Made by a program: the position numbers and the translations under genes
Shown: positions 24,586 through 33,014 of the stretch, in pieces
How positions within the stretch are numbered: the first letter of the stretch is position 1
Layout: every line of letters begins with the position of its first letter
The notes under the pieces: generated by a model
What the model was told of the DNA's origin: nothing
The model's input: only the letters and a program-made list of their open reading frames with translations
Databases searched by the model: none
Assembly (NCBI GenBank): GCA_020638065.1
Contig: JACKJG010000012.1
Location: forward strand, 62,001 to 126,000
Direction of reading: 5' to 3'
Source: Hyphomicrobiaceae bacterium
GTDB lineage: Bacteria; Pseudomonadota; Alphaproteobacteria; Rhizobiales; Devosiaceae
DNA: 64,000 bases

Positions 24586-24602
24586 TTAACGCGATGTTAA
24601 CC
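24586..24602 (+). promoter_or_regulatory. CtrA-type box upstream of flgB
   Basis: TTAA, CGCGATG, TTAACC: an exact TTAA-N7-TTAACC match, 50 bases before the flgB ATG at 24652. Orientation favours flgB over the divergent fliO. Confidence 0.75.
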
Positions 24603-24651
24603 ATAAGGTCGGCAAGAATTGCCTATTGGAATCCCGCTCGAAACGCGACCT

Positions 24652-25059
24652 ATGGCACTTTCAGACCTTCCCATTTTCTCGGCGCTCAAGCTCAAGATGC
24701 AGTGGCACCAGACGCGCCAGACCATTCTGGCGGAGAACGTCGCCAATGCGGAAACACCCGGCTATCGGGGGCGTGATCTCAGCGAATTCAGTTTTGCGGA
24801 TGTGCTGGACAACCAGAGTTCGGCAAGCGTGACGACCGTTTCGACCAACCCAACACACTTTTCGGTAGGGAACACGGAAACCGACGGTTTCGGTCCGCGC
24901 CGGATGGGCGCGTTTGAGATCACGCCGGAAGGCAATGCGGTGGTTCTCGAAGACGAGATGATGAAGGTCGCCAGCAACCAGATGGACTATCAGACCGCAG
25001 CCTCGCTTTACACGCGGTCACTGAGAATTCTGAAAACCGCGCTCGGCCGGTCGAGCTAG
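24652..25059 (+). CDS. flgB: FlgB, proximal rod protein
   Basis: A 135-residue rod protein of usual FlgB length. Landmarks are RQTILAENVANAETPGYRGRDLSEFSF near the start and NQMDYQTAASLYTRSLRILKTALGRS at the end. The ATG at 24652 (MALSDLPIFSALKLKMQWH) is the family start; an in-frame TTG at 24619 lies close to the CtrA-type box and is unlikely. The ribosome-binding site is weak. It heads the operon flgB-flgC-fliE-fliQ-fliR-flhB. Confidence 0.94.
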   Translation: MALSDLPIFSALKLKMQWHQTRQTILAENVANAETPGYRGRDLSEFSFADVLDNQSSASVTTVSTNPTHFSVGNTETDGFGPRRMGAFEITPEGNAVVLEDEMMKVASNQMDYQTAASLYTRSLRILKTALGRSS

Positions 25060-25072
25060 AAAGGCGTTTTGA

Positions 25073-25486
25073 ATGAGTGATTTCGGAGCCAGCCTCAAGA
25101 TTGCGGCAAGCGGATTGCATGCGCAATCCTCGCGCATGCGGGTCATCGCGGAAAACCTAGCGAACGTCGATTCTGCCGGCAAAGCGCCCGGAGATGAGCC
25201 TTATCGTCGGCGCATCCCGACTTTCCAGGCCGTCTTCGACCGGGAATTGGGAGCCTACAACGTGAAAGTCGGCCGCCTCGGCTACGATATGAGCGAATTC
25301 GAGAAACGCTTCGATCCGGGTCATCCGGCGGCTGATGCGGACGGTTACGTTCTTTTTCCGAACGTTGATCCGCTCATCGAACTGGCGGACATGCGCGAGG
25401 CCCAACGCACATACGAAGCCAACCTCAATGTCGTGACTTCGACGCGCCAGATGTATGGCACCACGCTCGATATCCTGCGCGGCTAA
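25073..25486 (+). CDS. flgC: FlgC, proximal rod protein
   Basis: A 137-residue rod protein beginning MSDFGASLKIAASGLHAQSSRMRVIAENLANVDSAGK and ending EANLNVVTSTRQMYGTTLDILRG, the standard FlgC pattern. It begins 13 bases after flgB and is followed 19 bases later by fliE. It joins FlgB and FliE in the cell-proximal rod. Confidence 0.96.
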   Translation: MSDFGASLKIAASGLHAQSSRMRVIAENLANVDSAGKAPGDEPYRRRIPTFQAVFDRELGAYNVKVGRLGYDMSEFEKRFDPGHPAADADGYVLFPNVDPLIELADMREAQRTYEANLNVVTSTRQMYGTTLDILRG

Positions 25487-25505
25487 CCCTATCGGAGACG
25501 CTTGA

Positions 25506-25823
25506 ATGAGCACGCCTTTTACCGCCGCGACCGCCGCCTACGCCAATGCCGCCAAACTGATGGGCAATGGGGGCGCGAAAACCGCAAACCCGCTGCAGGA
25601 GCAGGGGGGCGATTTCGCCTCGATGCTGGCCCAAAGCGTTCAATCGGTGGTCGACACGGGCAATCGTTCGGACAATCTGCAAATGCAGATGCTCGACGGC
25701 AAGGCGAACATTGTCGATGTCGTGACGGCGGTCTCCGAGACCGAACTGGCGATGGAAAGCATGGTCTCGGTTCGCGACCGGGTAATTTCGGCGTATGAGG
25801 AAATCATGCGCATGCCGATCTGA
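25506..25823 (+). CDS. fliE: FliE, MS-ring/rod junction protein
   Basis: A 105-residue protein whose C-terminal half (NIVDVVTAVSETELAMESMVSVRDRVISAYEEIMRMPI) is the FliE signature. FliE connects the MS ring to the rod and is the first flagellar export substrate. GGAG precedes the ATG. Its position between flgC and fliQ is normal for this group. Confidence 0.95.
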   Translation: MSTPFTAATAAYANAAKLMGNGGAKTANPLQEQGGDFASMLAQSVQSVVDTGNRSDNLQMQMLDGKANIVDVVTAVSETELAMESMVSVRDRVISAYEEIMRMPI

Positions 25824-25841
25824 TTCTGACCGGAGAAAACC

Positions 25842-26111
25842 ATGACGGGCGCCGAAGTTCTCGATATTTCCCGTGAGGGCATCTGGGTAATGATCCTCGT
25901 TGCCGCGCCCATGATGATTGCCGGGCTGGTAGTTGGTGTCATCATCGCGCTGTTCCAGGCGCTCACACAAATTCAGGAAATGACGCTGGTTTTCGTGCCC
26001 AAGATCATTGCGATCTTTGTAACCATGCTGATTGCATTGCCGTTCATCGGCGCAACGATGGGCGGGTACATGGCGCGGATCGGCGACATGATCGTCGTCG
26101 CCGGCATTTGA
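25842..26111 (+). CDS. fliQ: FliQ, flagellar export gate protein
   Basis: An 89-residue protein with two membrane helices (about 18-41 and 51-72) and the FliQ pattern LVAAPMMIAGLVVGVIIALFQALTQIQEMTLVFVPKI. Part of the FliPQR core of the type III export gate. The ribosome-binding site is GGAG, and it is followed by fliR after 30 bases. Confidence 0.96.
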   Translation: MTGAEVLDISREGIWVMILVAAPMMIAGLVVGVIIALFQALTQIQEMTLVFVPKIIAIFVTMLIALPFIGATMGGYMARIGDMIVVAGI

Positions 26112-26141
26112 TGCGGGCATGATCGGCCGGGGAGCGCAGCT

Positions 26142-26912
26142 TTGACCGTCAGTTTCAACTGGCTACCGGCTTTGGCCTTTTCCTATCTGCTGATCTTTGC
26201 GCGTGTCGGCGTGATGTTGATGCTGGCCCCAGCGATCGGGGAACAGATGATCCCGGCGCGGCTGCGCTTGTCTTTTGCGTTGGCGCTGGCGCTGGTGTTC
26301 ATGCCGCTGCTCTCGGCGTCTTTGCCAGCAGTTCCGAACAGCCTTTTCGGCATTGTGACGATGGTTCTGCACGAGATGGCCATCGGCTTCATTCTTGGCG
26401 GGATTGCGCGCCTGATCACATCGGTTCTGGCGGTTGCCGGCTCGACGATGGCGTTTCAGATGGGATTGTCTCTGGCCCAGACGGCGGACCCCACTCAGAC
26501 GGGTGTGCAGGGCGCGATTGTCGGCAACTTCCTGACCATTGTGGGGTTGGCGGCGGTGTTTGCCACCAATCTGCACCACCTGGTTCTGGCGGCGATCTAC
26601 CAATCCTACACGACTTTTCCACCGCAAGCGGACCTAATGCTGGGCGATGCGGCATGGCTGGCGGTGGATACGGTCTCAAGCGCTTTCGCGGTCGGAGTGC
26701 AACTGGCTGCACCGTTCATCATTTTCGGCCTGGTCTTTTATCTCGGACTGGGGCTTCTGGCGCGGCTGATGCCGCAATTGCAGGTCTTCTTCATCGCCAT
26801 GCCGGCCAACGTGGGCCTGGGGCTGATCCTGTTTGCGCTGCTGCTGCTGACCCTCATGGGCTGGTATCTGATGCACTTCCAGTCGCATTTCGAAATGCTG
26901 ATGGGGGCCTGA
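26142..26912 (+). CDS. fliR: FliR, flagellar export gate protein
   Basis: A 256-residue polytopic membrane protein of normal FliR length, with about six hydrophobic segments and the family sequences FARVGVMLMLAPAIGEQMIPARLRLSFALAL and VGVQLAAPFIIFGLVFYLGLGLLARLMPQLQVFFIAMPANVGLG. The start codon is TTG at 26142 with GGGGAG about eight bases upstream; no ATG fits nearby. The flhB ATG follows one base after its stop. Confidence 0.95.
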   Translation: MTVSFNWLPALAFSYLLIFARVGVMLMLAPAIGEQMIPARLRLSFALALALVFMPLLSASLPAVPNSLFGIVTMVLHEMAIGFILGGIARLITSVLAVAGSTMAFQMGLSLAQTADPTQTGVQGAIVGNFLTIVGLAAVFATNLHHLVLAAIYQSYTTFPPQADLMLGDAAWLAVDTVSSAFAVGVQLAAPFIIFGLVFYLGLGLLARLMPQLQVFFIAMPANVGLGLILFALLLLTLMGWYLMHFQSHFEMLMGA

Positions 26913-26913
26913 C

Positions 26914-28002
26914 ATGTCGGATGAAGCCCCGGATCGCGAACAACAGACAGAAGACCCCTCCCAACGAAAACTCGAGGAGGCACATCGCAAGGGCGACGTA
27001 GCCAAGAGCCAGGAGGTAACCACCTGGTTCATGATGGTGGGCTCGGCGCTTCTGTTTCTGGTTGCCGCGCCGATCGCCGGAAGCGGCGTGACACAGCAAT
27101 TGGCGCTGATCCTTGGCAAAGCAGATCAGTTTTCGATTGGCGGGTCGGGCTTCGAGGCTTTCGTCAATTCACTGGCGACGACATTTCTTTTGATCGTGCT
27201 CGTCCCGTTGGGGATCATGAGCCTCTTCGGGGTGGCCGCAAATCTGGTTCAGCACCGGCCGCTTCTGACCGTTGAGACGATCAAACCGAAACTGAGCAAA
27301 ATCAGCCCGATTCAGGGTGCCAAGCGCCTGTTTTCGCTTGAGGCGCTGGTCAATTTCGTCAAAGGGCTGGCCAAGCTCAGCGTCGTAGCGCTGGTCGTGT
27401 TCTTTGCTGTGTGGGGGCAGCGCGACGAGCTGGACACGCTTGTCAGCATGGATTTGTCCGCACTGATGCCGGAATTTCAGCAGCTCGCCCTCAAGGTTTT
27501 CGCGGCAACCATTGCCGTTGTCACGCTGATCGCTGTCGCCGACTTCCTCTATCAGCGCCAGCGCTGGTGGAACAAACAGAAGATGACGATCAAGGAAGTG
27601 CGCGACGAGCACAAGAACATGGAAGGCGATCCTCAGATCAAGGCGCGTATCCGCCAGATCCGGCAGGAAAAATCGCGCCAGCGCATGATGGCCAATGTGC
27701 CCGATGCCACCGTGATTATCACCAACCCGACCCATTATGCCGTGGCGCTGCAGTATGATCGCGCCATGCCTGCGCCGAAATGCGTGGCCAAGGGTGTGGA
27801 TGCAGTCGCGCTGAGGATCAGGGAGAAGGGCAAGGAGCACGATGTGCCGATTGTCGAAAACCCGCCTCTGGCGCGCGCGCTTTATGCTTCCGTCGATATC
27901 GACGACACCATTCCGGCGGAACATTTCAAGGCCGTGGCGCAAGTGATCGGTTACGTCATGCGCCTCAGGCAGAAGTCGGCATGGCGTTCGGCTTCGGCTT
28001 AG
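26914..28002 (+). CDS. flhB: FlhB, export switch protein
   Basis: A 362-residue protein with the N-terminal EDPSQRKLEEAHRKGDVAKSQEV, four hydrophobic segments and the cytoplasmic domain. The autocleavage motif is intact: VIITNPTHYAVALQYDR contains NPTH, cut between Asn and Pro, which switches export from rod/hook to filament substrates. It is last of the flgB operon; cckA follows after a 107-base gap. Confidence 0.96.
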   Translation: MSDEAPDREQQTEDPSQRKLEEAHRKGDVAKSQEVTTWFMMVGSALLFLVAAPIAGSGVTQQLALILGKADQFSIGGSGFEAFVNSLATTFLLIVLVPLGIMSLFGVAANLVQHRPLLTVETIKPKLSKISPIQGAKRLFSLEALVNFVKGLAKLSVVALVVFFAVWGQRDELDTLVSMDLSALMPEFQQLALKVFAATIAVVTLIAVADFLYQRQRWWNKQKMTIKEVRDEHKNMEGDPQIKARIRQIRQEKSRQRMMANVPDATVIITNPTHYAVALQYDRAMPAPKCVAKGVDAVALRIREKGKEHDVPIVENPPLARALYASVDIDDTIPAEHFKAVAQVIGYVMRLRQKSAWRSASA

Positions 28003-28109
28003 CAAACAGGCGGAATTTGGGGGAAATTGGCCTTTGTTCTTGGTGCGAACTGTGATTCCATGGCGCGGTGATTCACGCCCTCCGACGACCGGCGCGACAG
28101 GAAGACGAT

Positions 28110-30665
28110 ATGTCTGACGATCTTTATCCCGAGCCTGCCGCTTTGCAGTCGCCCGCGCAGGGCGGTTTGTGGCGGGTGACGGCGCTTGGCCTGGTACTGA
28201 TCGGGATCGTGGTTTTCTACATTCTTTACGCCGAGCACATTCCGCTCGACTGGGTGATCCTGTTTCTGTGCGCACTGGCCGCGGTGGGCGTTCTGGCGAT
28301 TTTCGCCTATGTCGCCGGGCTCTTGCACGTATCGTCGGGCGCCGAGGCGCGCACCATGTCGCGCTCGGTGATCGATAGCGCCGTGCGCGGCATCGTTGTG
28401 ACGAATGCACAAGGCGCGATCATATACGCCAACGATTATTATGGCCGGCTATCCTCGCAGGCGAGCCCGGGCGCCCCGGTGGGGGTGGCGCGGCTTTTTT
28501 CGCATCAGCCGGAATCTGCCGAAGCGATCTACCGGCTGACGCGGGCAGCCAAAGACGGGCGCAACGCGGCGGAAGACATCCGGCTGACCAACGATTTTTC
28601 CGGCAAACCGTTTGCCGCCGATGGCAGCGGGCCGATCGCGCGCTGGTTCCGCATTCATGTGCGCGAACTGCCAAAAAGCGACGATTCAACTGAGGACCTG
28701 ATGGTCTGGACCGTTGAAGACATCACCGGCGACAGGGCGCGCCAGGAGAACATCTATCTCGAATTGCAGCGCGCCATCGACTATCTGGACCATGCGCCGG
28801 CCGGGTTCTTTTCGGCGGATTCGACGGGGCGCATCCAGTACATCAATTCGACGCTGGCCGACTGGCTCGGCTATGACCTGGCCGACTTCGAGCCGGGCGA
28901 CCTGACCCTGCGCCAGATCGTGCAGGGGGATGGAGCCAACCTTCTCATGAGCGGTGGCGCAGAAGGCGAAATCCGCACCGATGTGATCGATCTCGATCTG
29001 GTCGACCGCAAGGGACGGGCCTTCCCCGTGCGTATGCTCAACCGGGCTGCGCGGCTGGCGGATGGCGATCTGGGCGAAACCCGGACACTGGTTCTCGACC
29101 GCAATCGCGGCCCGGCCGACGAAAGCGCGGGGATGGCGGCGGCGATCCGTTTTTCGCGGTTCTTCAACGACACGCCGTTCGCGATCGCGACGCTCGATGC
29201 GTCCGGCAAGGTTTTGCAGACCAACGCGCCGTTTGCGCGTGTGTTCGGCATTGAGGATGGTTCGCGAAGCCTCGAAAACCTCAGGCTTTCCGAACTGATC
29301 GCGGAAGGCAGGCACGATGCCTTCGATGCCGCGATCAAATCGGTTCTCGACAACAAGGCCGAAATCGAGCCCGTCGACGCCGATCTGGCGGTCGATGCGG
29401 AACGGGGCGTGCAATTGTTTTTCACACCCTCAGAAGCGACCGAAGGCAGTGACGAGCGGGTGATCGTTTACGCGCTCGACACGACTGAGCAAAGGCGGCT
29501 CGAAGCGCAGTTCGCGCAGGGCCAGAAGATGCAGGCTGTGGGGCAGCTGGCCGGCGGCGTGGCGCACGATTTCAACAATGTGCTGACCGCGATTATCGGC
29601 TTCTCGGACCTGTTGTTGCTGAAGCATAAATCCACCGATCCCTCGTTCAACGACATCATGTCGATCAAGCAGAGCGCCAATCGCGCCGCGGGGCTGGTCC
29701 GGCAATTGCTGGCCTTTTCGCGGCGGCAGACCCTGCGGCCGCAGGTGCTGGACATGAATAATGTCGTCGGTGACCTGACGGCGTTGTTGCGGCGGCTGAT
29801 CGGGCAGAACGTGTCGCTCGACGTCGATGTCGCAGGAGACGTCTGGCCGGTCCGCGCCGATCAGGTGCAGCTTGAGCAGGTGGTCATCAATCTGGTGGTG
29901 AATGCCCGCGACGCCATGCCCGATGGCGGCGAAATCACGCTTCGCACCCGCAATGTGTGGGCACAGGAAGCCGGGCAAATGAACTACAAGGGCATGCCGG
30001 CGGCCGATTATGTGCTGATCGAAGTCGAGGATACCGGCACAGGCATGCCACCGGAAGTGGTGGAGAAGATCTTCGAGCCGTTCTTTTCGACCAAGGAACT
30101 GGGCAAGGGGACCGGGCTCGGGCTTTCGATGGTTTATGGCATCGTCAAGCAGACCGAGGGTTTTATCTGCCCGGAAACCGAGGTCGGAAAGGGCACGACG
30201 TTCCGCATCTTCCTGCCCCGGCACGTGCCGAGCGAACAGGAACTGGCCGTCTTGCAGGGCAGCGAGCAGCAGGTGCGCGATCTGACCGGCAACGAACGCA
30301 TCCTTCTGGTCGAGGACGAGGAGGCGGTGAGGGCCTTTTCGGCGCGGGCGCTTTCAACGACTGGCTACGAAGTGTTCGAGGCCGGATCGGGCGAAGAGGC
30401 CTTGGAAGTTCTCGACGAAATCGAAGACGAGGTCGACCTGATCATTTCCGACGTCGTGATGCCGGAAATGGACGGGCCGACACTTCTCACCCACGTGCGC
30501 GAGCGTTTGCCGGACATCAAGTTCATCTTCGTCTCTGGCTATGCGGAGGAAAGCGTGCGGCAGGATTTGGCAGACAATCGTTCGGTCGAGTTCCTGCCCA
30601 AGCCCTATACGCTCGACCAGATCAATTCCAAGGTCAAGGAAGTGCTTTCCGGCGTCAGCGAGTAG
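28110..30665 (+). CDS. cckA: CckA, hybrid histidine kinase controlling CtrA
   Basis: An 851-residue hybrid kinase: two membrane helices in the first 75 residues, three PAS-like regions (about 85-220, 225-340 and 350-460), a HisKA domain with GGVAHDFNNVLTAIIGFSDLLL (phospho-acceptor His486), an ATPase domain (NLVVNARDAMPDGG, DTGTGMPPEV, GTGLGLSMVYGIV) and a C-terminal receiver with Asp781 in LIISDVVMPEMDGP. This order, the HDFNN motif and the position after flhB are those of alphaproteobacterial CckA, which sends phosphate through ChpT to CtrA and CpdR. The ATG at 28110 has AGGAAG before it; 14 upstream codons are open but lack one. CtrA-type boxes lie before several flagellar genes nearby. 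Confidence 0.93.
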   Translation: MSDDLYPEPAALQSPAQGGLWRVTALGLVLIGIVVFYILYAEHIPLDWVILFLCALAAVGVLAIFAYVAGLLHVSSGAEARTMSRSVIDSAVRGIVVTNAQGAIIYANDYYGRLSSQASPGAPVGVARLFSHQPESAEAIYRLTRAAKDGRNAAEDIRLTNDFSGKPFAADGSGPIARWFRIHVRELPKSDDSTEDLMVWTVEDITGDRARQENIYLELQRAIDYLDHAPAGFFSADSTGRIQYINSTLADWLGYDLADFEPGDLTLRQIVQGDGANLLMSGGAEGEIRTDVIDLDLVDRKGRAFPVRMLNRAARLADGDLGETRTLVLDRNRGPADESAGMAAAIRFSRFFNDTPFAIATLDASGKVLQTNAPFARVFGIEDGSRSLENLRLSELIAEGRHDAFDAAIKSVLDNKAEIEPVDADLAVDAERGVQLFFTPSEATEGSDERVIVYALDTTEQRRLEAQFAQGQKMQAVGQLAGGVAHDFNNVLTAIIGFSDLLLLKHKSTDPSFNDIMSIKQSANRAAGLVRQLLAFSRRQTLRPQVLDMNNVVGDLTALLRRLIGQNVSLDVDVAGDVWPVRADQVQLEQVVINLVVNARDAMPDGGEITLRTRNVWAQEAGQMNYKGMPAADYVLIEVEDTGTGMPPEVVEKIFEPFFSTKELGKGTGLGLSMVYGIVKQTEGFICPETEVGKGTTFRIFLPRHVPSEQELAVLQGSEQQVRDLTGNERILLVEDEEAVRAFSARALSTTGYEVFEAGSGEEALEVLDEIEDEVDLIISDVVMPEMDGPTLLTHVRERLPDIKFIFVSGYAEESVRQDLADNRSVEFLPKPYTLDQINSKVKEVLSGVSE

Positions 30666-30757
30666 GAGCTGCGGACCAAAAAGCCCCGGAATTTCCGTGG
30701 CTTTTGCGTCAATTCTCGCAAATGGATTCCGGTTCTTCAGCGCAAAGCCGGATCAAA

Positions 30758-30777
30758 TCCCGGCCCTTCGGCCGGGA
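30758..30777. terminator. GC-rich hairpin after cckA
   Basis: Perfect stem TCCCGGCC / GGCCGGGA with loop CTTC, 93 bases past the cckA stop. No T-run follows on either strand, so termination is only possible. Confidence 0.4.
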
Positions 30778-30815
30778 CGGTTCGAGCGTGGTGAACCTGA
30801 GATTTTCGCCGTGCC

Positions 30816-30836
30816 GCCCCGGACGTGATCCGGGGC
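30816..30836. repeat. Palindromic intergenic repeat, copy 1 (GCCCCGGA-N5-TCCGGGGC)
   Basis: Eight-base arms around CGTGA. A similar palindrome lies at 32977-32999, so the two copies flank the RTX gene. Such GC-rich palindromes are common between genes in this bacterial group. Confidence 0.65.
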
Positions 30837-30850
30837 CGGAGAACTTTTGA

Positions 30851-32797
30851 TCAGAGGATCACCTGATCCCAGAAATCCGCTTTGCTGGCAAAGTATGCCT
30901 TTTCCAAATCAATCGTCGCGCCGGTTGGCTTGTATTCGATGTGTGTCGTGCCCTTGGCGTTGGCAGCGAGGGTGATGTCGAAATCAGATTTCCTTGCATT
31001 ATAAATCTTTGAAAAATCCATTTTCTCGTCAAGGTTGCCGACGTCGAAATCGGTAATTGTGTCGTGGCCGAACTTTGCAGGTCGCCGTGTTGCGTCGGGC
31101 TGAAAGATGAAAGTGTCGCCGCCTTTGCCACCCGTCAGTTGGTCATTCCCGTAGCCGCCATCGATCTTGTCGCGTCCACCGTCGCCTTGGAGCGTGTCTT
31201 TGTCATCCCCGCCCCTCAGATCATCACTTCCACCCCTACCGATGAGCAGGTCATTCCCGGAGGAACCGAAAAGTCTTTCGTCCGCATTGCTACCTTTAAG
31301 CACATCTCGCCAGAACGAGCCGTATACATCCTCGATGCTGACGAGCTTAACACGTCCATGAGGCATCTCTTGCCACCCCTTGAGACGAAGGTCGATCTCG
31401 AACCCCTTATTGTCGCTCCGAGAGCGAGTGCAATAAAACCGGTCAAAACCAGCTCCACCATCCAAAAGGTCATCACCCCGAGTGTAGTTAAGAACGTCGT
31501 TGCCAGCGTTCCCAAAGAGCCTGTCATCGCCCGGACCACCAACCAGAAAGTCGTTTCCTCCGCGGCCCCTAATCAGGTCATTTCCGGCCAGGCCGTCTAG
31601 GACATCGTTCTCATCCGTGCCGATCAGGATGTCGTCGCGGTCAGTTCCTTTTCCGGCCTGGAGCATGCTCACGCGGTAGGCGCCATCGCTGTGGCCCGCA
31701 AGATTGGTCGAGGTGATCGCCGTCGTCGCGGCAAGATAGTAAGTGCCCGTTTTTGTTGCCGTGTAGGTCAGCTCAACATCGCCGGAACCGTCACCGGGAC
31801 CGATCCAGCCTCTCGGGTCGTCCGGATGCTGCCCATTGTTAATCGAGGCGACAAGATCGCCATTGGGCCTGAAAATGCCAAGATAGCCATCAAGCGCCGA
31901 CCCGGCCGTTGCCTCCATGGTAAAGGTATATGTCTCGCCCGCTTTGAGTTCGACCTTGAACCAGTCCTCATCGTCATCCAGGTCGATTGGCGCGATTTTC
32001 GACTTCACAATGTCGCCATGCTGAAGTGTCGCAGTGGTGTTCTTGTCGCCCGCGATGTCGTTGGCGCCAAAAGGTGAGCCTTCATACATGGTTAGGTTAT
32101 AATTGCCGTCGGTGTTGCTGAGCGCCCCGGCGTCGAGGAAGAATGTGCCTGTTTGCGTTGCCGTAAAGGTAAGCTGCGAACCACCGCGCCCGCTGTCCCA
32201 GTCGTCCGCGAGAATTTTGCCCCCGGCCTTACGCAGCATAAGATGGCTGGTGAGGTTCGACACCCCGTTTTGCGTCATTTCAAATGTGTAGGTGGTGCCC
32301 GCAACGAGGTCGACCGCGAACCAATCCCGATCGCCCGCCCCACCAATGTTTGAGGAAACCGTTGCCGCAGTGGTCAATGTCTCGATCGAGCTATTGTCAT
32401 CTGGAATATCGTTGAAACCGAATGGCGGCTTCTCGACCACGGTGAGCGAATATCTGCCGGTTGCGCTGCTGTTGAAGTCGCCAACATCAAGGTAGAAATC
32501 TTGCAGAGCTGCGCCCGGCGGGACCGTAAACTCAAATTCATTGACAAGACCGGTACCATTGTCGTCGTTTCGGACAATGGTTCCCGCTGCATTGCGCACG
32601 ATGATCGAGGCATCGATATTCGTGCCATTGTCTGCGGTCATCGTGAAACGATAGGTCACACCAGCTTCCAGCGAGACGCGGATCCAGTCGAAATCGCCAG
32701 CGAAATTAACATCAGTAATGATGGTGTCACCGACTGCAAGGTCGGCCGTGGTCGACAGATTAGCAGGAATATCAGACGTAATTGTCGTGGTGGCCAC
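30851..32797 (-). CDS. RTX-type calcium-binding protein with three PPC-like domains
   Basis: A 648-residue acidic protein, probably exported by a type I system: no signal peptide is present. Three bacterial pre-peptidase C-terminal (PPC)-like beta domains occur at about 10-120, 125-237 and 245-380; each has a DxDWFxVxLxAGxTYxFxM core (for example DRDWFAVDLVAGTTYTFEM). Two blocks of RTX nonapeptides follow (about 390-450 and 505-565; LAGNDLIRGRGGNDFLVGG and similar), which bind calcium in the medium. No protease or lipase motif was found. I prefer the GTG at 32797, preceded by GGGGGA, to an ATG at 32824 without a ribosome-binding site. No T1SS genes lie nearby. Both sides carry palindromic repeats. 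Confidence 0.8.
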   Translation of the reverse strand: MATTTITSDIPANLSTTADLAVGDTIITDVNFAGDFDWIRVSLEAGVTYRFTMTADNGTNIDASIIVRNAAGTIVRNDDNGTGLVNEFEFTVPPGAALQDFYLDVGDFNSSATGRYSLTVVEKPPFGFNDIPDDNSSIETLTTAATVSSNIGGAGDRDWFAVDLVAGTTYTFEMTQNGVSNLTSHLMLRKAGGKILADDWDSGRGGSQLTFTATQTGTFFLDAGALSNTDGNYNLTMYEGSPFGANDIAGDKNTTATLQHGDIVKSKIAPIDLDDDEDWFKVELKAGETYTFTMEATAGSALDGYLGIFRPNGDLVASINNGQHPDDPRGWIGPGDGSGDVELTYTATKTGTYYLAATTAITSTNLAGHSDGAYRVSMLQAGKGTDRDDILIGTDENDVLDGLAGNDLIRGRGGNDFLVGGPGDDRLFGNAGNDVLNYTRGDDLLDGGAGFDRFYCTRSRSDNKGFEIDLRLKGWQEMPHGRVKLVSIEDVYGSFWRDVLKGSNADERLFGSSGNDLLIGRGGSDDLRGGDDKDTLQGDGGRDKIDGGYGNDQLTGGKGGDTFIFQPDATRRPAKFGHDTITDFDVGNLDEKMDFSKIYNARKSDFDITLAANAKGTTHIEYKPTGATIDLEKAYFASKADFWDQVIL

Positions 32798-32976
32798 GGC
32801 GCATCCCCCAAACAGTGCATCCACGACGCTGTTCGCCGCAGTCCCGGCGTTTACAGTTAGTTAAGAAAAGACTGACTGTCACTATCCTAAAGCCTTCGGA
32901 CTGCGCCTTTTTTCGTCGACCTTGGCGCATGGAACGGCCGACTCCGCCGATACCATAACAATGCCTATATCCACGC

Positions 32977-32999
32977 GGCCCCGGATTGGGTCCGGGGCC
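32977..32999. repeat. Palindromic intergenic repeat, copy 2 (GGCCCCGGA-N5-TCCGGGGCC)
   Basis: Nine-base perfect arms around TTGGG. It lies just past the end of ribN and could also help end that transcript. Confidence 0.65.
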
Positions 33000-33014
33000 G
33001 GTCTGGTTCACTGG

